The notes beneath the pieces are model-generated. The model was not told the DNA's origin. It did no database searches and worked only from the letters and a program-made list of their open reading frames with translations. Source: Planktothrix sp. PCC 11201 (GTDB taxonomy: Bacteria > Cyanobacteriota > Cyanobacteriia > Cyanobacteriales > Microcoleaceae). From it: a DNA stretch of 64,000 bases. A program made the translations under genes and the position numbers. The stretch covers positions 283,206-347,205 of the forward strand of contig NZ_LT797701.1 of assembly GCF_900009135.1 (NCBI RefSeq). Reading direction: 5' to 3'. Below are positions 51,009 to 61,674 of the stretch, piece after piece; the first letter of the stretch is position 1; every line of letters starts with the position of its first letter.

Positions 51009-51044
51009 GCTATTGGCGCGTCTGCACCAGTTATCAGTCATCAG
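50958..51044. repeat. 70-bp insertion with 17-bp direct repeats at the narB 3' end
   Basis: CAGTTATCAGTCATCAG occurs at 50958-50974 and again at 51028-51044, flanking an imperfect palindrome that begins GTAGAGATGTGCC and ends GGCGCGTCTGCAC. Removing one repeat and the palindrome would extend narB in frame by some residues to a TAG near 51078. The insertion supplies the present stop. Confidence 0.65.
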
Positions 51045-51158
51045 TGGGGAACCTTTGACAATTTATATCGACTATTAGAGTAAGTCAGGAGTATAAAAAC
51101 GACTAACTCCCATCTACCCCAGACAACTTAAAAAGTCTGTTCAAGACCTTGAAAATTA

Positions 51159-51190
51159 TCTTTTGGGATGATGCCAAGTCCCTCAAAAGA
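51159..51190. terminator. inverted repeat downstream of narB
   Basis: TCTTTTG-GGA pairs with TCC-ct-CAAAAGA around a 10-base loop, about 150 bases after the narB stop. There is no long T-run after it, so terminator activity is uncertain. Confidence 0.3.
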
Positions 51191-51244
51191 TGTTAGCCTA
51201 AAATAAATAAAGGGATTAAAAATTTTATTAAGTTGAGTTGACCT

Positions 51245-51676
51245 ATGAAACCGACATTAACCTTAACAACATTAGTATTATTAGCCAGTTCAATGCTCCC
51301 AGCCCGTGCTGTGATGCTTAATAACCGGATTAACACGGATTCCGCCAGACAACCCTCTCAAGATTTAATTCTGGCTCAAAATAATTTTGACCAATATCGT
51401 CAACAGCGTCATGCACAGTTAGAACAACAAATGCGACAAGAGGTAAATCAGCCTCAATATCGCAACTTATCCGCAGCCCAAAAAGCCCAAATGATTCGAG
51501 ATGCTCATAGTAATTTGGATCAACGTTTAGATCAGGAGTATGCGACTTGGCAACAGGGTAACAATAACGGGAATTATAATGGTCAGTATGATTCGGGAAA
51601 CTATAATGGCAGTGATCGTTATGATCGTTATAATCGTAACAATCAACCCTATCCTAATGGGGGTTACAACCGTTAA
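51245..51676 (+). CDS. small secreted Asn/Gln/Tyr-rich protein
   Basis: A 143-residue protein with a Sec signal peptide (LTLTTLVLLASSMLPARA, cleavage near residue 23). A helical Gln/Arg-rich middle (~45-105) with a repeated Q-x-x-Q-x-M-R-Q pattern is followed by a disordered tail of N-Y-N-G and D-R-Y repeats (106-143). The family is not recognised. Composition suggests an extracellular or periplasmic scaffold. It stands alone after the nitrate cluster, with about 240 bases on each side. Confidence 0.7.
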   Translation: MKPTLTLTTLVLLASSMLPARAVMLNNRINTDSARQPSQDLILAQNNFDQYRQQRHAQLEQQMRQEVNQPQYRNLSAAQKAQMIRDAHSNLDQRLDQEYATWQQGNNNGNYNGQYDSGNYNGSDRYDRYNRNNQPYPNGGYNR

Positions 51677-51746
51677 TAGTAGGTTATGTAAGTACAGCAC
51701 ACGAATCATTTAGAATATCTCAAATCATTTGATCATTAATTATGTG

Positions 51747-51774
51747 GTAGGGGCGAATGGCCATTCGCCCCTAC
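51747..51774. repeat. perfect 28-bp palindrome, GTAGGGGCG family
   Basis: Arms GTAGGGGCGAATGG and CCATTCGCCCCTAC are perfectly complementary with no loop. The first nine bases on each side equal those of the palindrome at 36319-36346 while the core differs. It lies 71 bases downstream of the small secreted protein gene. Confidence 0.8.
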
Positions 51775-51918
51775 TTTATTTAGACTTAATCAGAAATAAT
51801 GAAACCCGATTGCCAAAATGCAATTATTAAAAAATGTTAAACACAAAAATATAAAAACTTTCTTAAGATTTACGGTTATATTGAAAATACAAGCCAAAAC
51901 AACCGGAGTAATACGCCC

Positions 51919-52827
51919 ATGCAAGTTAATCACCTGTTGAGGGAATACGAAGAAGGGGAAAGAGACTTTACGGAAGTAGACCTGGAAGGAGCAGACCTAT
52001 CGGGAGTAATTTTGATTGGGGTTAACCTTTCCAGAGCCAATTTAACTGGAGTCAACTTGAGTCGAGCCTTCCTAAGTCGGGTTAAACTCAATGGGGCGTG
52101 TTTGCATCGAGCTAATTTGAGTTATGCCAAAATGAATGAGGCAAAATTAGGGGATGCGAACTTAACCAAAGCCAATTTGACGGGGACTTTTTTGGTTAAA
52201 GCTAAACTTCCCAATGCTAATTTAAGCGGTGCAATTTTAGCCGGAGCCAACTTAAGACGTGCCAGCTTACCGAATGCTAATTTATGTTCGGCAAATTTGC
52301 AATTCTCGAATTTAAGAGAAACAAATTTAACCGGAGTTAACTTGAAATGGGCGAATTTAGTTTCGGCAAAACTCAGTGGTGCTAATTTATTTGGGGCAGA
52401 ATTAACGGGAGTTAATTTACAAAAAGCCTACTTAAATGGGATTAAATTAAGTCGAGTTAATTTGGATGGGGTGAATCTGCATGAAGCCCGACTAAATGGG
52501 GCTGATTTAGAAGGAGCAACCCTAATGAATGCCAATCTCAGTCAAGCTCAAATGCGGGGTATCCGGTTAACAAAAGCCGATTTAACCGGAGCTAATTTAG
52601 AACAGGCGAGTCTGATGTGGGCAAATTTAAACTGGGCAAAATTATCACAAGCGGACTTGAGAGATGCGGATTTGAGAGATGCCTCATTATTGGGAGCCAC
52701 CCTGGAAAATACTCAATTCCAAGGGGCACAATTGCCGCAATCTTTAAAACTTTATCTGGATTTAGCAATAACCTGCTCTAATTTATATCAAGGTCATACT
52801 CAAAAGTGTGCAGTTGAGTTAAGATAA
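51919..52827 (+). CDS. pentapeptide-repeat protein
   Basis: A 302-residue protein made almost entirely of A(N/D)LxX pentapeptides from residue ~20 to 275, starting at FTEVDLEGADLSGV and ending with L-R-D-A-D-L-R-D-A-S-L-L-G-A-T-L. Such sequences fold into a right-handed quadrilateral beta-helix. The family is abundant in cyanobacteria and function is mostly unknown; a few mimic DNA and inhibit gyrase, but nothing here indicates that. It has no signal peptide or fused domain. cutA follows 27 bases downstream and may share its transcript. Confidence 0.92.
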   Translation: MQVNHLLREYEEGERDFTEVDLEGADLSGVILIGVNLSRANLTGVNLSRAFLSRVKLNGACLHRANLSYAKMNEAKLGDANLTKANLTGTFLVKAKLPNANLSGAILAGANLRRASLPNANLCSANLQFSNLRETNLTGVNLKWANLVSAKLSGANLFGAELTGVNLQKAYLNGIKLSRVNLDGVNLHEARLNGADLEGATLMNANLSQAQMRGIRLTKADLTGANLEQASLMWANLNWAKLSQADLRDADLRDASLLGATLENTQFQGAQLPQSLKLYLDLAITCSNLYQGHTQKCAVELR

Positions 52828-52854
52828 TTTAAATTAAGATTGAACAGAAGATTA

Positions 52855-53178
52855 ATGGCAACAGATTGTACTGTAGTTTTGGTTACGGCAAGTTCTCGTT
52901 TAGAAGCAGAAAAAATTGCTCAAGTGTTAGTGGAAGAAAAACTGGCAGCCTGTGTGAGTTTAATCCCAATTCATTCTATTTATACCTGGAGATCAGAATT
53001 ATGTCGGGAGGATGAATGGCAATTAATCATTAAAACCAATCTTAGACAGTTTGAACATTTAGAAATAAGAATTAAACAACTGCACTCCTATGAAGTGCCG
53101 GAAATTATTGCTTTACCGATTATCAAAGGTTCGGTAAGTTATTTAAGCTGGATTTCTGGAGAAACTCAGACTCGTTAA
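52855..53178 (+). CDS. cutA: divalent-cation tolerance protein CutA
   Basis: A 107-residue protein matching CutA1: TVVLVTASSRLEAEKIAQVLVEEKLAACVSLIPIHSIYTWRSEL (residues ~6-48), EWQLIIKTNLRQFEHLE, and the HSYEVPEIIALPI strand (~77-89). CutA forms trimers and has been linked to copper tolerance, though its exact role is unsettled. I choose the ATG at 52855; the frame also offers TTG at 52840, with five extra residues. It is downstream of the pentapeptide-repeat gene on the same strand. Confidence 0.92.
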   Translation: MATDCTVVLVTASSRLEAEKIAQVLVEEKLAACVSLIPIHSIYTWRSELCREDEWQLIIKTNLRQFEHLEIRIKQLHSYEVPEIIALPIIKGSVSYLSWISGETQTR

Positions 53179-53431
53179 AAACTTTTTTTCTCTTAGGTCA
53201 TAATGTTTTATTGTAGGGTTTTTTCACAAATCATTTATTTTTACAGTAGTGGCACAAACACCTTATTTTACAAAGACTCATGCTCAAACCTAGACGGTGA
53301 GATCTTTTCTCTCTCAAGGATTTTCAAGGGAACACTTCTTACGATATAATCGTCCTATCAATCGGGTTAGACAAACAACCCAAGTCCACAGTCCCCAACT
53401 AACCATCACAAGCAATAAAGGATTAATCCCC

Positions 53432-56400
53432 ATGGCTACTTTTCAAGAAAAAACGGGTGCTGATAACCCCCTGAATAATATCACTGTTGGTAATGCTAGC
53501 ACCCCCTACCTTGCCGATCTTGACAATGATGGGGACTTAGATGCTGTGGTTGGTACCTACTCGAATGGGCTCAAATATTTACAGAACAACAACGGAATTT
53601 TCACTCAGCAGACGGGTGCCGCCAACCCCTTCAATGGTTTCAGGCTGATCGTTAATAGTGACCCCGCCCTTGCCGATATTGACAAGGATGGGGACTTGGA
53701 TCTTTTTGTTGGGGACAGCTCCGGCACGATCTCCTATTTCCAGAACAACAACGGAATTTTCACTCAGCAGACGGGTGCGACTAACCCCTTCAATGGTTTC
53801 AGGGCTGGTCAGAATGCTAGACCCAGATTTGGCGATCTTGACGGTGATGGGGACTTAGATGCTGCGATTGGGAGCAACTCGGGTAAGATCAACTATTTCC
53901 AGAACAACAACGGAATTTTTACTGAGCAGACGGGTGCGGCTAACCCCTTAAATATTGTCAATATTGGGGGGCTTATTGAGCCCAATCTTGCCGATATTGA
54001 CAAGGATGGGGACGTGGATGCTGTTATTGCCACTTCTGGGGGTACGCTCGAATACTTTCAAAACGACAACGGAATTTTCACCCGGCAGACGGGTACGGCA
54101 AACCCCTTCAGTGCCTTAAATTTTGGGCAAAATAACTCCGCCACTTTTGCCGATTTTAACAAGGATGGAAACTTGGATGCTTTTGTTGGGAACGCCCAGG
54201 GCACAATCCAATATTTTCAGAACACTACGCCTCTACCTCCAGAACTTCTGATTAACGCTTTACTGCCTTTTAATAATCAGCAACAAGTTCCGCTTGCGAA
54301 TGACTTAACAGTCTATTACAACCAACAGATTCTCAAAGGCACTGGCAATATTGTTATTAAGAATGCTGCGGGAAATATTTTTGAAATCCTAGATATAAAT
54401 TCACCTAATATTACAATTAATAGTTATGAACTTGTTATTAACCCCACCAATGATTTAGCAGGACAAACACGATACAGCGTTGAAATTTCTCCAGGCGCGC
54501 TTGTAAGTTCAGGTGGATTATTACCCTCTAAAGCAACAACTGCTAAAGACTGGAGTTTTACAACCCTTGATAATATTCCCCCCACCATTACGAAACTAAG
54601 TCCCGCCGATGATAGCATCGGCCAGATAGCATTGTTTGGCAACTTAGATATCACATTCAATGAACCCGTTTCTAAAGGGACTGGTAATATTGTTATCAAA
54701 AGACTCTCGGATAATTCTATTTTTGAAACGATACCAGTTACATCACCCAATATCAGTTTTTTGACGGCTGGTGGATCTAGTCTTCAGGTATTTATCAACC
54801 CCACAAACGATTTGGTATCGGAAACAGAATATTACGTTGAAATTGATAATACAGCCTTTAAAGATTTGAGTGGCAATGCCTTTGCCGGCCTGAGTGGAAA
54901 TACTCCCTGGAATTTCAAAACTCCAGATCGGACTCCTCCACTCCTGACCAGTTTATCACCAACGGATAATGCTACAGGAGTTGCCCTAGGAGATAATTTA
55001 ATTGTCACCTTCAATGAAGCTATTCAGAAAAGTAATACGGGCAATGTCACGATTAAAAAATTATCCGATGGTTCAATTGTTGAAACCCTAGCGGTTAGTT
55101 CACCTAATCTGACTACTAATGGCAATCAACTCACTATTAACCCCACTGCTAATTTAGCTCCGGGTACAGAATATTATGTAGAAATTGCTCCCATAACTAT
55201 TGCTGATTTAGCCGCAAATTCCTTTATTGGAATTAGTGGGAGTACGCAATGGAATTTCACAACTGTCTCCGATGCCGTTAACCTGTCGATAACCCCGACC
55301 ACCGGGACAGAAGCCAACACCACCAGTATTACCGTCACCGCCACCGCCGCCCTGCCCGTTGTTGGGAACCAAACCGTTGATTTAGCATTAACTGGAAATG
55401 CCACATCTGCGGATTTTGCGGGCACTATCCCCAACAAAATCACCATAACCGACGGCAGCACCACCGGACAAGTCACCTTTACGATTACTGACGACAGCAT
55501 CGACGAAATTGACGAAACTGCCAACCTCGCTATCAGTAACCCCAGTGCGGGCATTGTTTTAGGGCCAACCACCACAGGCAATATCACCATTACCGACAAC
55601 GATACGGCTGGATTTGAACTGCAAGCCATCAGTGGCCATACCAGCGAATCCGGGGGGACTGCCAACTTTGGTATCCGCCTCAAAACCCAACCCACCGCCG
55701 ATGTCAGCTTCAGTTTCACCAGCAGTAACACCGCCGAGGCAACCGTCCCCGCCACCCCCATCACCTTTACCCCCGCTAACTGGAACGTTTATCAAACCGT
55801 CACTGTAACGGGCGTAGACGATGCACCTCCGGTGGTCGATGGAGACAAAACCTACCAAATTGTTAGCAGCGCCGTTACTAGCACCGACCCCAACTACAGC
55901 AGCATCAAACCCTCCGATTTGATTGGGATCAACACCGACAACGACAGCCCCAGAGTTACTATTACCCAAAGTGGAGGCAGTACAGCCGTTACCGAAGGGG
56001 GAGCAAATGATACTTATACAATACAATTAGATACCGCACCTCTAGGTGATGTCACCGTTACCGTCACCTCCGATGCCCAATCCCAAGTCAGCACCGATGG
56101 TACTACCTTTGGCAACAGCCAAACCGTCACCTTCACCCCTGCCAATGGTACGGCGGCTAAAATTATCACCGTCAAAGCCGTAGATGATACCGTCGCCGAA
56201 CATAACCATACCAGCAGTATTACCCACGCGATTACTGCCAGTGCCACTCCCATCAACTATCCCACCACCATGCCCATCGGCCCGGTGAATGCCCAAATTA
56301 CCGATAACGATATTACCTACAATGTAGTTGGTAGCACTACCACGATTACAGAAGGGAATACGGGCAACCAAGTTATTAGTTTTACGATTACTCGTGGGGG

Positions 56401-59400
56401 CGAAACCCAACAACCCAGTAGTATTGATTTCAGTTTCGGGGGAACCGCCAGTACCGGAACAGACTACAATAACGTTAACGTGACGGGTACGGGAGTGAGT
56501 GCTACAAACAGCACCATTAGCTTTGCCGCCAACGCCACCACCGCCACCATCGCCGTTGAAATCCTAGGGGATGCCCAAGTTGAACCCGATGAAACCCTCA
56601 GCCTCACCCTCAGCAACGGCACACCCGCAGGGACAGCTACCATTACAGGTTCGCCCCTGAATGTCACCCTAACCAACGACGACACCGCCGGAATTGTCCT
56701 CAAACCCAAAAACGGATTAACCACCACCGAAGCCACCGCCACCGATAGCTTTACTGTCCGGTTAAGCAGCCAACCCAGTGCCGACGTCACCATTGGGTTA
56801 ACCAGTGATAACACCGCCGAAGGCACATTATCAGCCAACAGCGTCACCTTCACCCCTAGTAACTGGAATACCGCTCAAGCTGTTACTGTCACTGGAGTCG
56901 ATGATAATATTATTGATGGGAATAAAGCCTATAAAATTGTCACCGCCAAAGCCACCAGCACCGACACTAACTATAGCGGCTTAGACTCTAACGATATCGG
57001 TGTTAACAACCTCGATAACGACTTGGCCGGGTTCACAATTTCGGCTATTAGTGGCAATACCACAGAAGTCGGGGGGACGAGTACCTTTACCATCCAACTC
57101 AAAACCCAACCCACCGCCGACGTCACCCTTCCTTTAAGTAGCGATAACACTGCCGAAGGGACTGCTTTACCCGCTTCTGTTACCTTTAATTCAACTAACT
57201 GGAATCAACCCCAAACCGTTACTGTTACCGGAGTTGATGATAGTATTGCCGACGGAAATCAAAACTATAATATTGTCACTGGAGCCACCACCAGTACCGA
57301 CACCAACTATAACGGCATTAACCCCAACGATATTGGGATTGCTAATATTGATAACGACGTTGCCGGGGTCACAATTTCTGCTATTAGTGGGAATACCACA
57401 GAAGCAGCAGGTACAGCCACCTTTACCGTTCAACTCAAGAGTCAACCTACGACTGATGTTAGCTTTAATTTAAGTAGTGATAATCCCGCAGAAGGGTCTA
57501 TTTCTGCTAAGAGCCTCACCTTTAATTCAACTAACTGGAATCAACCCCAAACCGTCACCGTCACCGGAATTGATGATATTTTCTTTGATGGCGATAAACC
57601 CTATAATATTGTTACCACAGCCATCAGCAGTCAAGATCCCAGTTATAACGGGATTAATCCTAGCGATATTGCCGTCACCAATACCGACAACGACAGTCCT
57701 GGGTTCATCGTAATACCCGTCGTCAGCAATACTACAGAAGCTGGAGGTACCGGAGGATTTGTCATTTATCTCAACGGTCAACCTACAGGCGATGTCACCC
57801 TTCCCCTCAGTAGTGATAACACCAATGAAGGCACTGTAACCCCCGCAGCCGTTACTTTTAATGCCAGTAACTGGGATATCCCCCAAACCGTTACAGTTCT
57901 ACCAGTCGATGATCCGATTGTGGATGGGGATAAAGCCTATAATATTGTTACCGGAGCCTCTACCAGTACCGATATCCGATTTAACGGGATTAACCCTAAC
58001 GATATTCCCTTCACCAATACCGACAACGACATCCCCGCGTTTATCATCTCCCCCATCAGTGGCAATACCACAGAAGCCGGAGGTCAAGCCAATTTTACCG
58101 TCCAACTCAACGGTCAACCCACCGCCGACGTTACTTTTGGGTTAACCAGTGACAACCTGGCTGAAGGCACAGTCTTACCCGCAGCCGTCACCTTCAATTC
58201 CACCAACTGGAATACCCCCCAAACCGTCACTGTCACTGGAGTCGATGACACCATTGTTGATGGCGATAAACCCTATAATATTGTCACCGGAGCCTCTACC
58301 AGTACCGACCCCCGATTTAATGGTATTAACTCCAACGATATTGCCGTTATCAATAGCGATAACGATATCCTCCCCGTCGATACCACCCCACCAGTAGTGG
58401 TGAGTTTAACCCCAACCGATGATGCCACGGGAGTAGCCGTAGGGGATAACTTAATCATTAAATTCAGTGAAGCCATTCAGATTGGCAGTGGTAATATCGT
58501 CATCAAGAAACTATCCGATAACTCCATTGTCGAAACCCTGAATGTCAATTCCCCCAAAGTCAGCATCGGGACAAACAAAAAGGATAAAGTCGCCAGTCTA
58601 CTTATCCTCAACCCCACAGCCGACTTAGCCCTCAGTACAGACTATTATGTAGAAATCGACCCCACAGCCATTCAAGACAAAGCCGGAAATCCCTATACTG
58701 GTATCAGTGGCAGTACAACTTGGAACTTCAAAACCGTTGATGCGTCCCCAGCCATTCCCCCCGTCAACCTCTCCCTATCCCAAACCACAGGCAGCGAAGC
58801 CGGGACAACCAGTATTACCGTCACCGTCACCGCAGCAGCAGCCGTTGTGGGCGACCAAACCCTTGACCTGACCCTAAGCGGAGATGCCAACTCTGCCGAT
58901 TTCGTCGCCCCCGTCCCCAACAAAATCACCATCCCCAACGGTAGCAGCAGTGGACAAGTCACCTTCACCATCACCGACGACAAACTCGACGAAATCGACG
59001 AAACCGCAACGCTCACCCTGAGTAACCCCAGTGCCGGAATTGTCCTAGGCCCAGACATTACAGACAGTTTCACCATTATCGACAACGACACAGCCGGATT
59101 TCAACTTCAACCCATCAGTGGTAATACCAGCGAAGCCGGAGGTCAAGCCAGCTTTGACATCCGTTTAACCTCCCAACCCACAGCAGATGTCAGTCTCAGT
59201 TTCAGCAGTAGTAACATCGCCGAAGGGACAGTTGCCCCCACCACTATCACCTTTACCCCCGGTAACTGGAATAGCTACCAAACTGTCACCGCCACAGGAG
59301 TAGATGATTTAGTCGCCGACGGAGATGTCTCCTACGAAATTCTCAGTGCTCTCACCAGCACCGACAGCAACTATAACAGCCTCAAACCCGCCGATGTCGA

Positions 59401-61459
59401 TGTCACCAACACCGACAACGACATCCCGGGAGTCACCATTACCCAATCGGGCGGGAGTACCAATCTCACAGAAGCGGGAAAAACAGATACTTATGAGATA
59501 CAATTAAATACGCAACCCCTGGGGAATGTTGAAGTAACATTAACCGCCGATATCCAAGCCGAAATCAGCTTAGATGGGGTTAACTTTGCCCCATCTCAAA
59601 TCGTTAACTTCACACCCACCACGGGCATCACTCCCCAAACTATTACAGTCAGGGCGATAGATGATGGAGTTGCCGAACATAATCACAGCAGTGCTATTAC
59701 CCACCGGATTACCAATAGCACAGCCCCCAACTATCCCACCACCCGACCCATTGGCTCGGTGAATGCCCAAATAGTGGATAACGATATTACCTATAATTTG
59801 ATTGGGAGTACCACCACTATCACAGAAGGGAATACGGGTAGCCAGGTTGTCAGTTTTACTATTAGTCGAGACGGTGAGACTCAACAGGCCAGTAGTGTTG
59901 ATTTCAGCTTAGGAGGCACCGCCAGCGTTGGTACAGATTACAATAACGTTTTGGTCAGTGGTAGTGGAGTTAGTGCTACGGGCAGTAAGATTAATTTTGC
60001 CCCCAATGCCACCACTGCGACGATTGCGGTCGAAATCCTGGGTGATACTGTTGTTGAACCGAACGAAACCCTAGAACTTAGTCTGAGTCAAGCTACGGCT
60101 GCTGGCACAGCCACGGTTACGGGTTCTCCCCTGAGTCTCTCCATTCAAAATGATGACCGAGAAATTATACCCACACCCGTACCCACACCCGTACCCACAC
60201 CCGTACCCACACCTGCACCAACATCCGTACCCACACCCGTACCCACACCCGTACCAACATCCGCACCTATACCTATACCTGTACCGATACCCACGCCCAC
60301 ACCAAGACCCACGCCCGCACCTACACCGGAGCCCACACCCGCACCCACACCAGAGCCTACACCCGTACCCACACCCGCACCGACCCAAATTCCCATACCG
60401 GACTTTAAGGCTTTGGAGGATGCTCTCAAATCCTTGCCTGTTACCGTTTCACCCCAGCCCACCCCAGAACCCACGGCGGTGTATATATTTGACCCCACCG
60501 TGTTATACCTGGGAATCAACATCAACGCAGATGCCCTCACGCCACCAGCAACCGCCAATCCGCTTAATGGTACGGGTAATACCGATAATTTGGAAGCCAC
60601 AGACAATCAGGATGTCATTTCCTCCGGGGGTGGCGATGATCGAGCCTTGGGCTTTAAAGAAAATGACTTTATTACTCTCGAATCGGGAAATAACACAGCG
60701 TATGGGGGTCAGGGTAATGATACTGTCGTTAGCGGTGACGGCGATGATCTGATTTTTGGTGATTTAGGAGATGACCTGATTCAAAGCGGAGACGGTAAAG
60801 ATACGGTGTTCGGCAGTCAAGGTAGTGATATTCTGCATGGGAATTCAGGAGATGACCTACTCTTAGGCGGTGAAGACACGGATGTCTTAGAAGGGAATGA
60901 AGGGAATGATCTTGTCTTCGGTGGCCAAGGCATGGATTTTGTCAATGGAAATGAAGGAGATGATGTCCTGTTTGGTAACCAAGGCTTTGACATCGTTGCT
61001 GGGGGTACAGGCAATGAGACAATCTATGGGGGTAAAGAAACCGATCTAGTTGATGGTAATGAAGGTAATGATCTGCTCTGGGGCGATTTAGGAGATGATC
61101 TTCTCGATGGTGGTACCGGAGAAGACCAACTTCTCGGCGGTGAGGGCAATGACATCCTCGTCGGTGCTGAGGGTCTGGATATCCTGACCGGAGGCGAGGG
61201 CAATGATAATTTCTATATTGCGACTCAGTTTGATACGGAAACCATTACGGATTTCCAAGATGGGTTAGACCGAATTGTGTTCACGGGGGGATTGACTTTT
61301 GCTCAGTTACAAATTACGTCTGAAAATGGCAATACTATTCTGACGGTAGGGAGCACTCAACAACAAGTGGCTATACTTTTAGGGGTGAATCCTAATTTAA
61401 TTACTGCGGAGGACTTTTTCACTAATAATTCTCCCTTATTAAGCACCCAGGGGATTTGA
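53432..61459 (+). CDS. giant FG-GAP / Ig-like / Calx-beta / RTX surface protein (copy 1)
   Basis: A 2675-residue protein. The ATG at 53432 is preferred to the GTG at 53297 because the downstream paralogue starts identically and the preceding ~35 bases (with AAAGGA) are conserved. Residues ~23-267 are FG-GAP/VCBS repeats ([13 protein letters not shown] type, calcium-binding). Residues ~270-611 are three SbsA-type Ig-like domains. Calx-beta and related 112-residue repeats follow to ~1650; one Ig-like and four more Calx-beta-type units reach ~2240. Then come a Pro-Thr-Val linker (~2245-2321), RTX nonapeptides (~2377-2590) and an RTX-type C-terminal cap. There is no Sec signal; type I export is expected. 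Likely an adhesin or cell-surface protein. Confidence 0.9.
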   Translation: MATFQEKTGADNPLNNITVGNASTPYLADLDNDGDLDAVVGTYSNGLKYLQNNNGIFTQQTGAANPFNGFRLIVNSDPALADIDKDGDLDLFVGDSSGTISYFQNNNGIFTQQTGATNPFNGFRAGQNARPRFGDLDGDGDLDAAIGSNSGKINYFQNNNGIFTEQTGAANPLNIVNIGGLIEPNLADIDKDGDVDAVIATSGGTLEYFQNDNGIFTRQTGTANPFSALNFGQNNSATFADFNKDGNLDAFVGNAQGTIQYFQNTTPLPPELLINALLPFNNQQQVPLANDLTVYYNQQILKGTGNIVIKNAAGNIFEILDINSPNITINSYELVINPTNDLAGQTRYSVEISPGALVSSGGLLPSKATTAKDWSFTTLDNIPPTITKLSPADDSIGQIALFGNLDITFNEPVSKGTGNIVIKRLSDNSIFETIPVTSPNISFLTAGGSSLQVFINPTNDLVSETEYYVEIDNTAFKDLSGNAFAGLSGNTPWNFKTPDRTPPLLTSLSPTDNATGVALGDNLIVTFNEAIQKSNTGNVTIKKLSDGSIVETLAVSSPNLTTNGNQLTINPTANLAPGTEYYVEIAPITIADLAANSFIGISGSTQWNFTTVSDAVNLSITPTTGTEANTTSITVTATAALPVVGNQTVDLALTGNATSADFAGTIPNKITITDGSTTGQVTFTITDDSIDEIDETANLAISNPSAGIVLGPTTTGNITITDNDTAGFELQAISGHTSESGGTANFGIRLKTQPTADVSFSFTSSNTAEATVPATPITFTPANWNVYQTVTVTGVDDAPPVVDGDKTYQIVSSAVTSTDPNYSSIKPSDLIGINTDNDSPRVTITQSGGSTAVTEGGANDTYTIQLDTAPLGDVTVTVTSDAQSQVSTDGTTFGNSQTVTFTPANGTAAKIITVKAVDDTVAEHNHTSSITHAITASATPINYPTTMPIGPVNAQITDNDITYNVVGSTTTITEGNTGNQVISFTITRGGETQQPSSIDFSFGGTASTGTDYNNVNVTGTGVSATNSTISFAANATTATIAVEILGDAQVEPDETLSLTLSNGTPAGTATITGSPLNVTLTNDDTAGIVLKPKNGLTTTEATATDSFTVRLSSQPSADVTIGLTSDNTAEGTLSANSVTFTPSNWNTAQAVTVTGVDDNIIDGNKAYKIVTAKATSTDTNYSGLDSNDIGVNNLDNDLAGFTISAISGNTTEVGGTSTFTIQLKTQPTADVTLPLSSDNTAEGTALPASVTFNSTNWNQPQTVTVTGVDDSIADGNQNYNIVTGATTSTDTNYNGINPNDIGIANIDNDVAGVTISAISGNTTEAAGTATFTVQLKSQPTTDVSFNLSSDNPAEGSISAKSLTFNSTNWNQPQTVTVTGIDDIFFDGDKPYNIVTTAISSQDPSYNGINPSDIAVTNTDNDSPGFIVIPVVSNTTEAGGTGGFVIYLNGQPTGDVTLPLSSDNTNEGTVTPAAVTFNASNWDIPQTVTVLPVDDPIVDGDKAYNIVTGASTSTDIRFNGINPNDIPFTNTDNDIPAFIISPISGNTTEAGGQANFTVQLNGQPTADVTFGLTSDNLAEGTVLPAAVTFNSTNWNTPQTVTVTGVDDTIVDGDKPYNIVTGASTSTDPRFNGINSNDIAVINSDNDILPVDTTPPVVVSLTPTDDATGVAVGDNLIIKFSEAIQIGSGNIVIKKLSDNSIVETLNVNSPKVSIGTNKKDKVASLLILNPTADLALSTDYYVEIDPTAIQDKAGNPYTGISGSTTWNFKTVDASPAIPPVNLSLSQTTGSEAGTTSITVTVTAAAAVVGDQTLDLTLSGDANSADFVAPVPNKITIPNGSSSGQVTFTITDDKLDEIDETATLTLSNPSAGIVLGPDITDSFTIIDNDTAGFQLQPISGNTSEAGGQASFDIRLTSQPTADVSLSFSSSNIAEGTVAPTTITFTPGNWNSYQTVTATGVDDLVADGDVSYEILSALTSTDSNYNSLKPADVDVTNTDNDIPGVTITQSGGSTNLTEAGKTDTYEIQLNTQPLGNVEVTLTADIQAEISLDGVNFAPSQIVNFTPTTGITPQTITVRAIDDGVAEHNHSSAITHRITNSTAPNYPTTRPIGSVNAQIVDNDITYNLIGSTTTITEGNTGSQVVSFTISRDGETQQASSVDFSLGGTASVGTDYNNVLVSGSGVSATGSKINFAPNATTATIAVEILGDTVVEPNETLELSLSQATAAGTATVTGSPLSLSIQNDDREIIPTPVPTPVPTPVPTPAPTSVPTPVPTPVPTSAPIPIPVPIPTPTPRPTPAPTPEPTPAPTPEPTPVPTPAPTQIPIPDFKALEDALKSLPVTVSPQPTPEPTAVYIFDPTVLYLGININADALTPPATANPLNGTGNTDNLEATDNQDVISSGGGDDRALGFKENDFITLESGNNTAYGGQGNDTVVSGDGDDLIFGDLGDDLIQSGDGKDTVFGSQGSDILHGNSGDDLLLGGEDTDVLEGNEGNDLVFGGQGMDFVNGNEGDDVLFGNQGFDIVAGGTGNETIYGGKETDLVDGNEGNDLLWGDLGDDLLDGGTGEDQLLGGEGNDILVGAEGLDILTGGEGNDNFYIATQFDTETITDFQDGLDRIVFTGGLTFAQLQITSENGNTILTVGSTQQQVAILLGVNPNLITAEDFFTNNSPLLSTQGI
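57026..58370 (+). repeat. four tandem 336-bp Calx-beta-like repeats
   Basis: The S-G-N-T-T-E-A-G-G segment recurs at 57053, 57389, 57725 and 58061, a period of exactly 336 bp (112 residues). Units retain the TVTGVDD and FNGINPNDI ends. They are diverged in DNA but collinear. Confidence 0.85.
60165..60395 (+). repeat. Pro-rich coding minisatellite (PVPT / PAPT)
   Basis: A 12-bp unit (CCCGTACCCACA and variants) encodes a flexible Thr-Pro-Val-Pro / Thr-Pro-Ala-Pro linker ahead of the RTX region of copy 1. It is the counterpart of the TPAP linker in the DUF4347 giant gene. Confidence 0.8.
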
Positions 61460-61515
61460 TTTTCTGTCCCCCGAATTTTTTTATAAGCTGTTCAGTCTTT
61501 AGTTGTGATTAGCAA

Positions 61516-61593
61516 ATAGCCCCCTCCTTGTCATGGGAGCGGCGACGCTCCCTAAAATCAGTTTATCCCCTAGTGGGGTGACAAGAGGGCTAT
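61516..61593. repeat. 78-bp nested palindromic element between the tandem giant genes
   Basis: The ends ATAGCCCCCTCCTTGTCA and TGACAAGAGGGCTAT are inverted repeats with small gaps. Inside are a perfect seven-pair stem with a GCGA loop (61535-61552) and a CCCC-TAGT-GGGG stem (61567-61578). It lies 57 bases after the stop of copy 1, so it may also act as a terminator. Confidence 0.7.
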
Positions 61594-61674
61594 AGCGCTA
61601 CGCCCATAAGTGTTTGACACTTCTAAAACCTGAAACCCTTTTAACCATCACAAGTCAAGAAAGGATTGATCAAT

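Noticed and set aside
55174..55764. 196-codon hydrophobic minus-strand frame (and its twin at 63417-63998)
   Set aside because: Both are antisense to the duplicated Ig-like/Calx-beta coding sequence. Their identity only reflects the duplication; the Val/Ala-rich product is the complement of Thr/Asn-rich repeats.
60145..60606. Gly/Val-rich minus-strand frame
   Set aside because: It is the antisense of the Pro-Thr linker of copy 1; the low-complexity product is a by-product of repeat composition.
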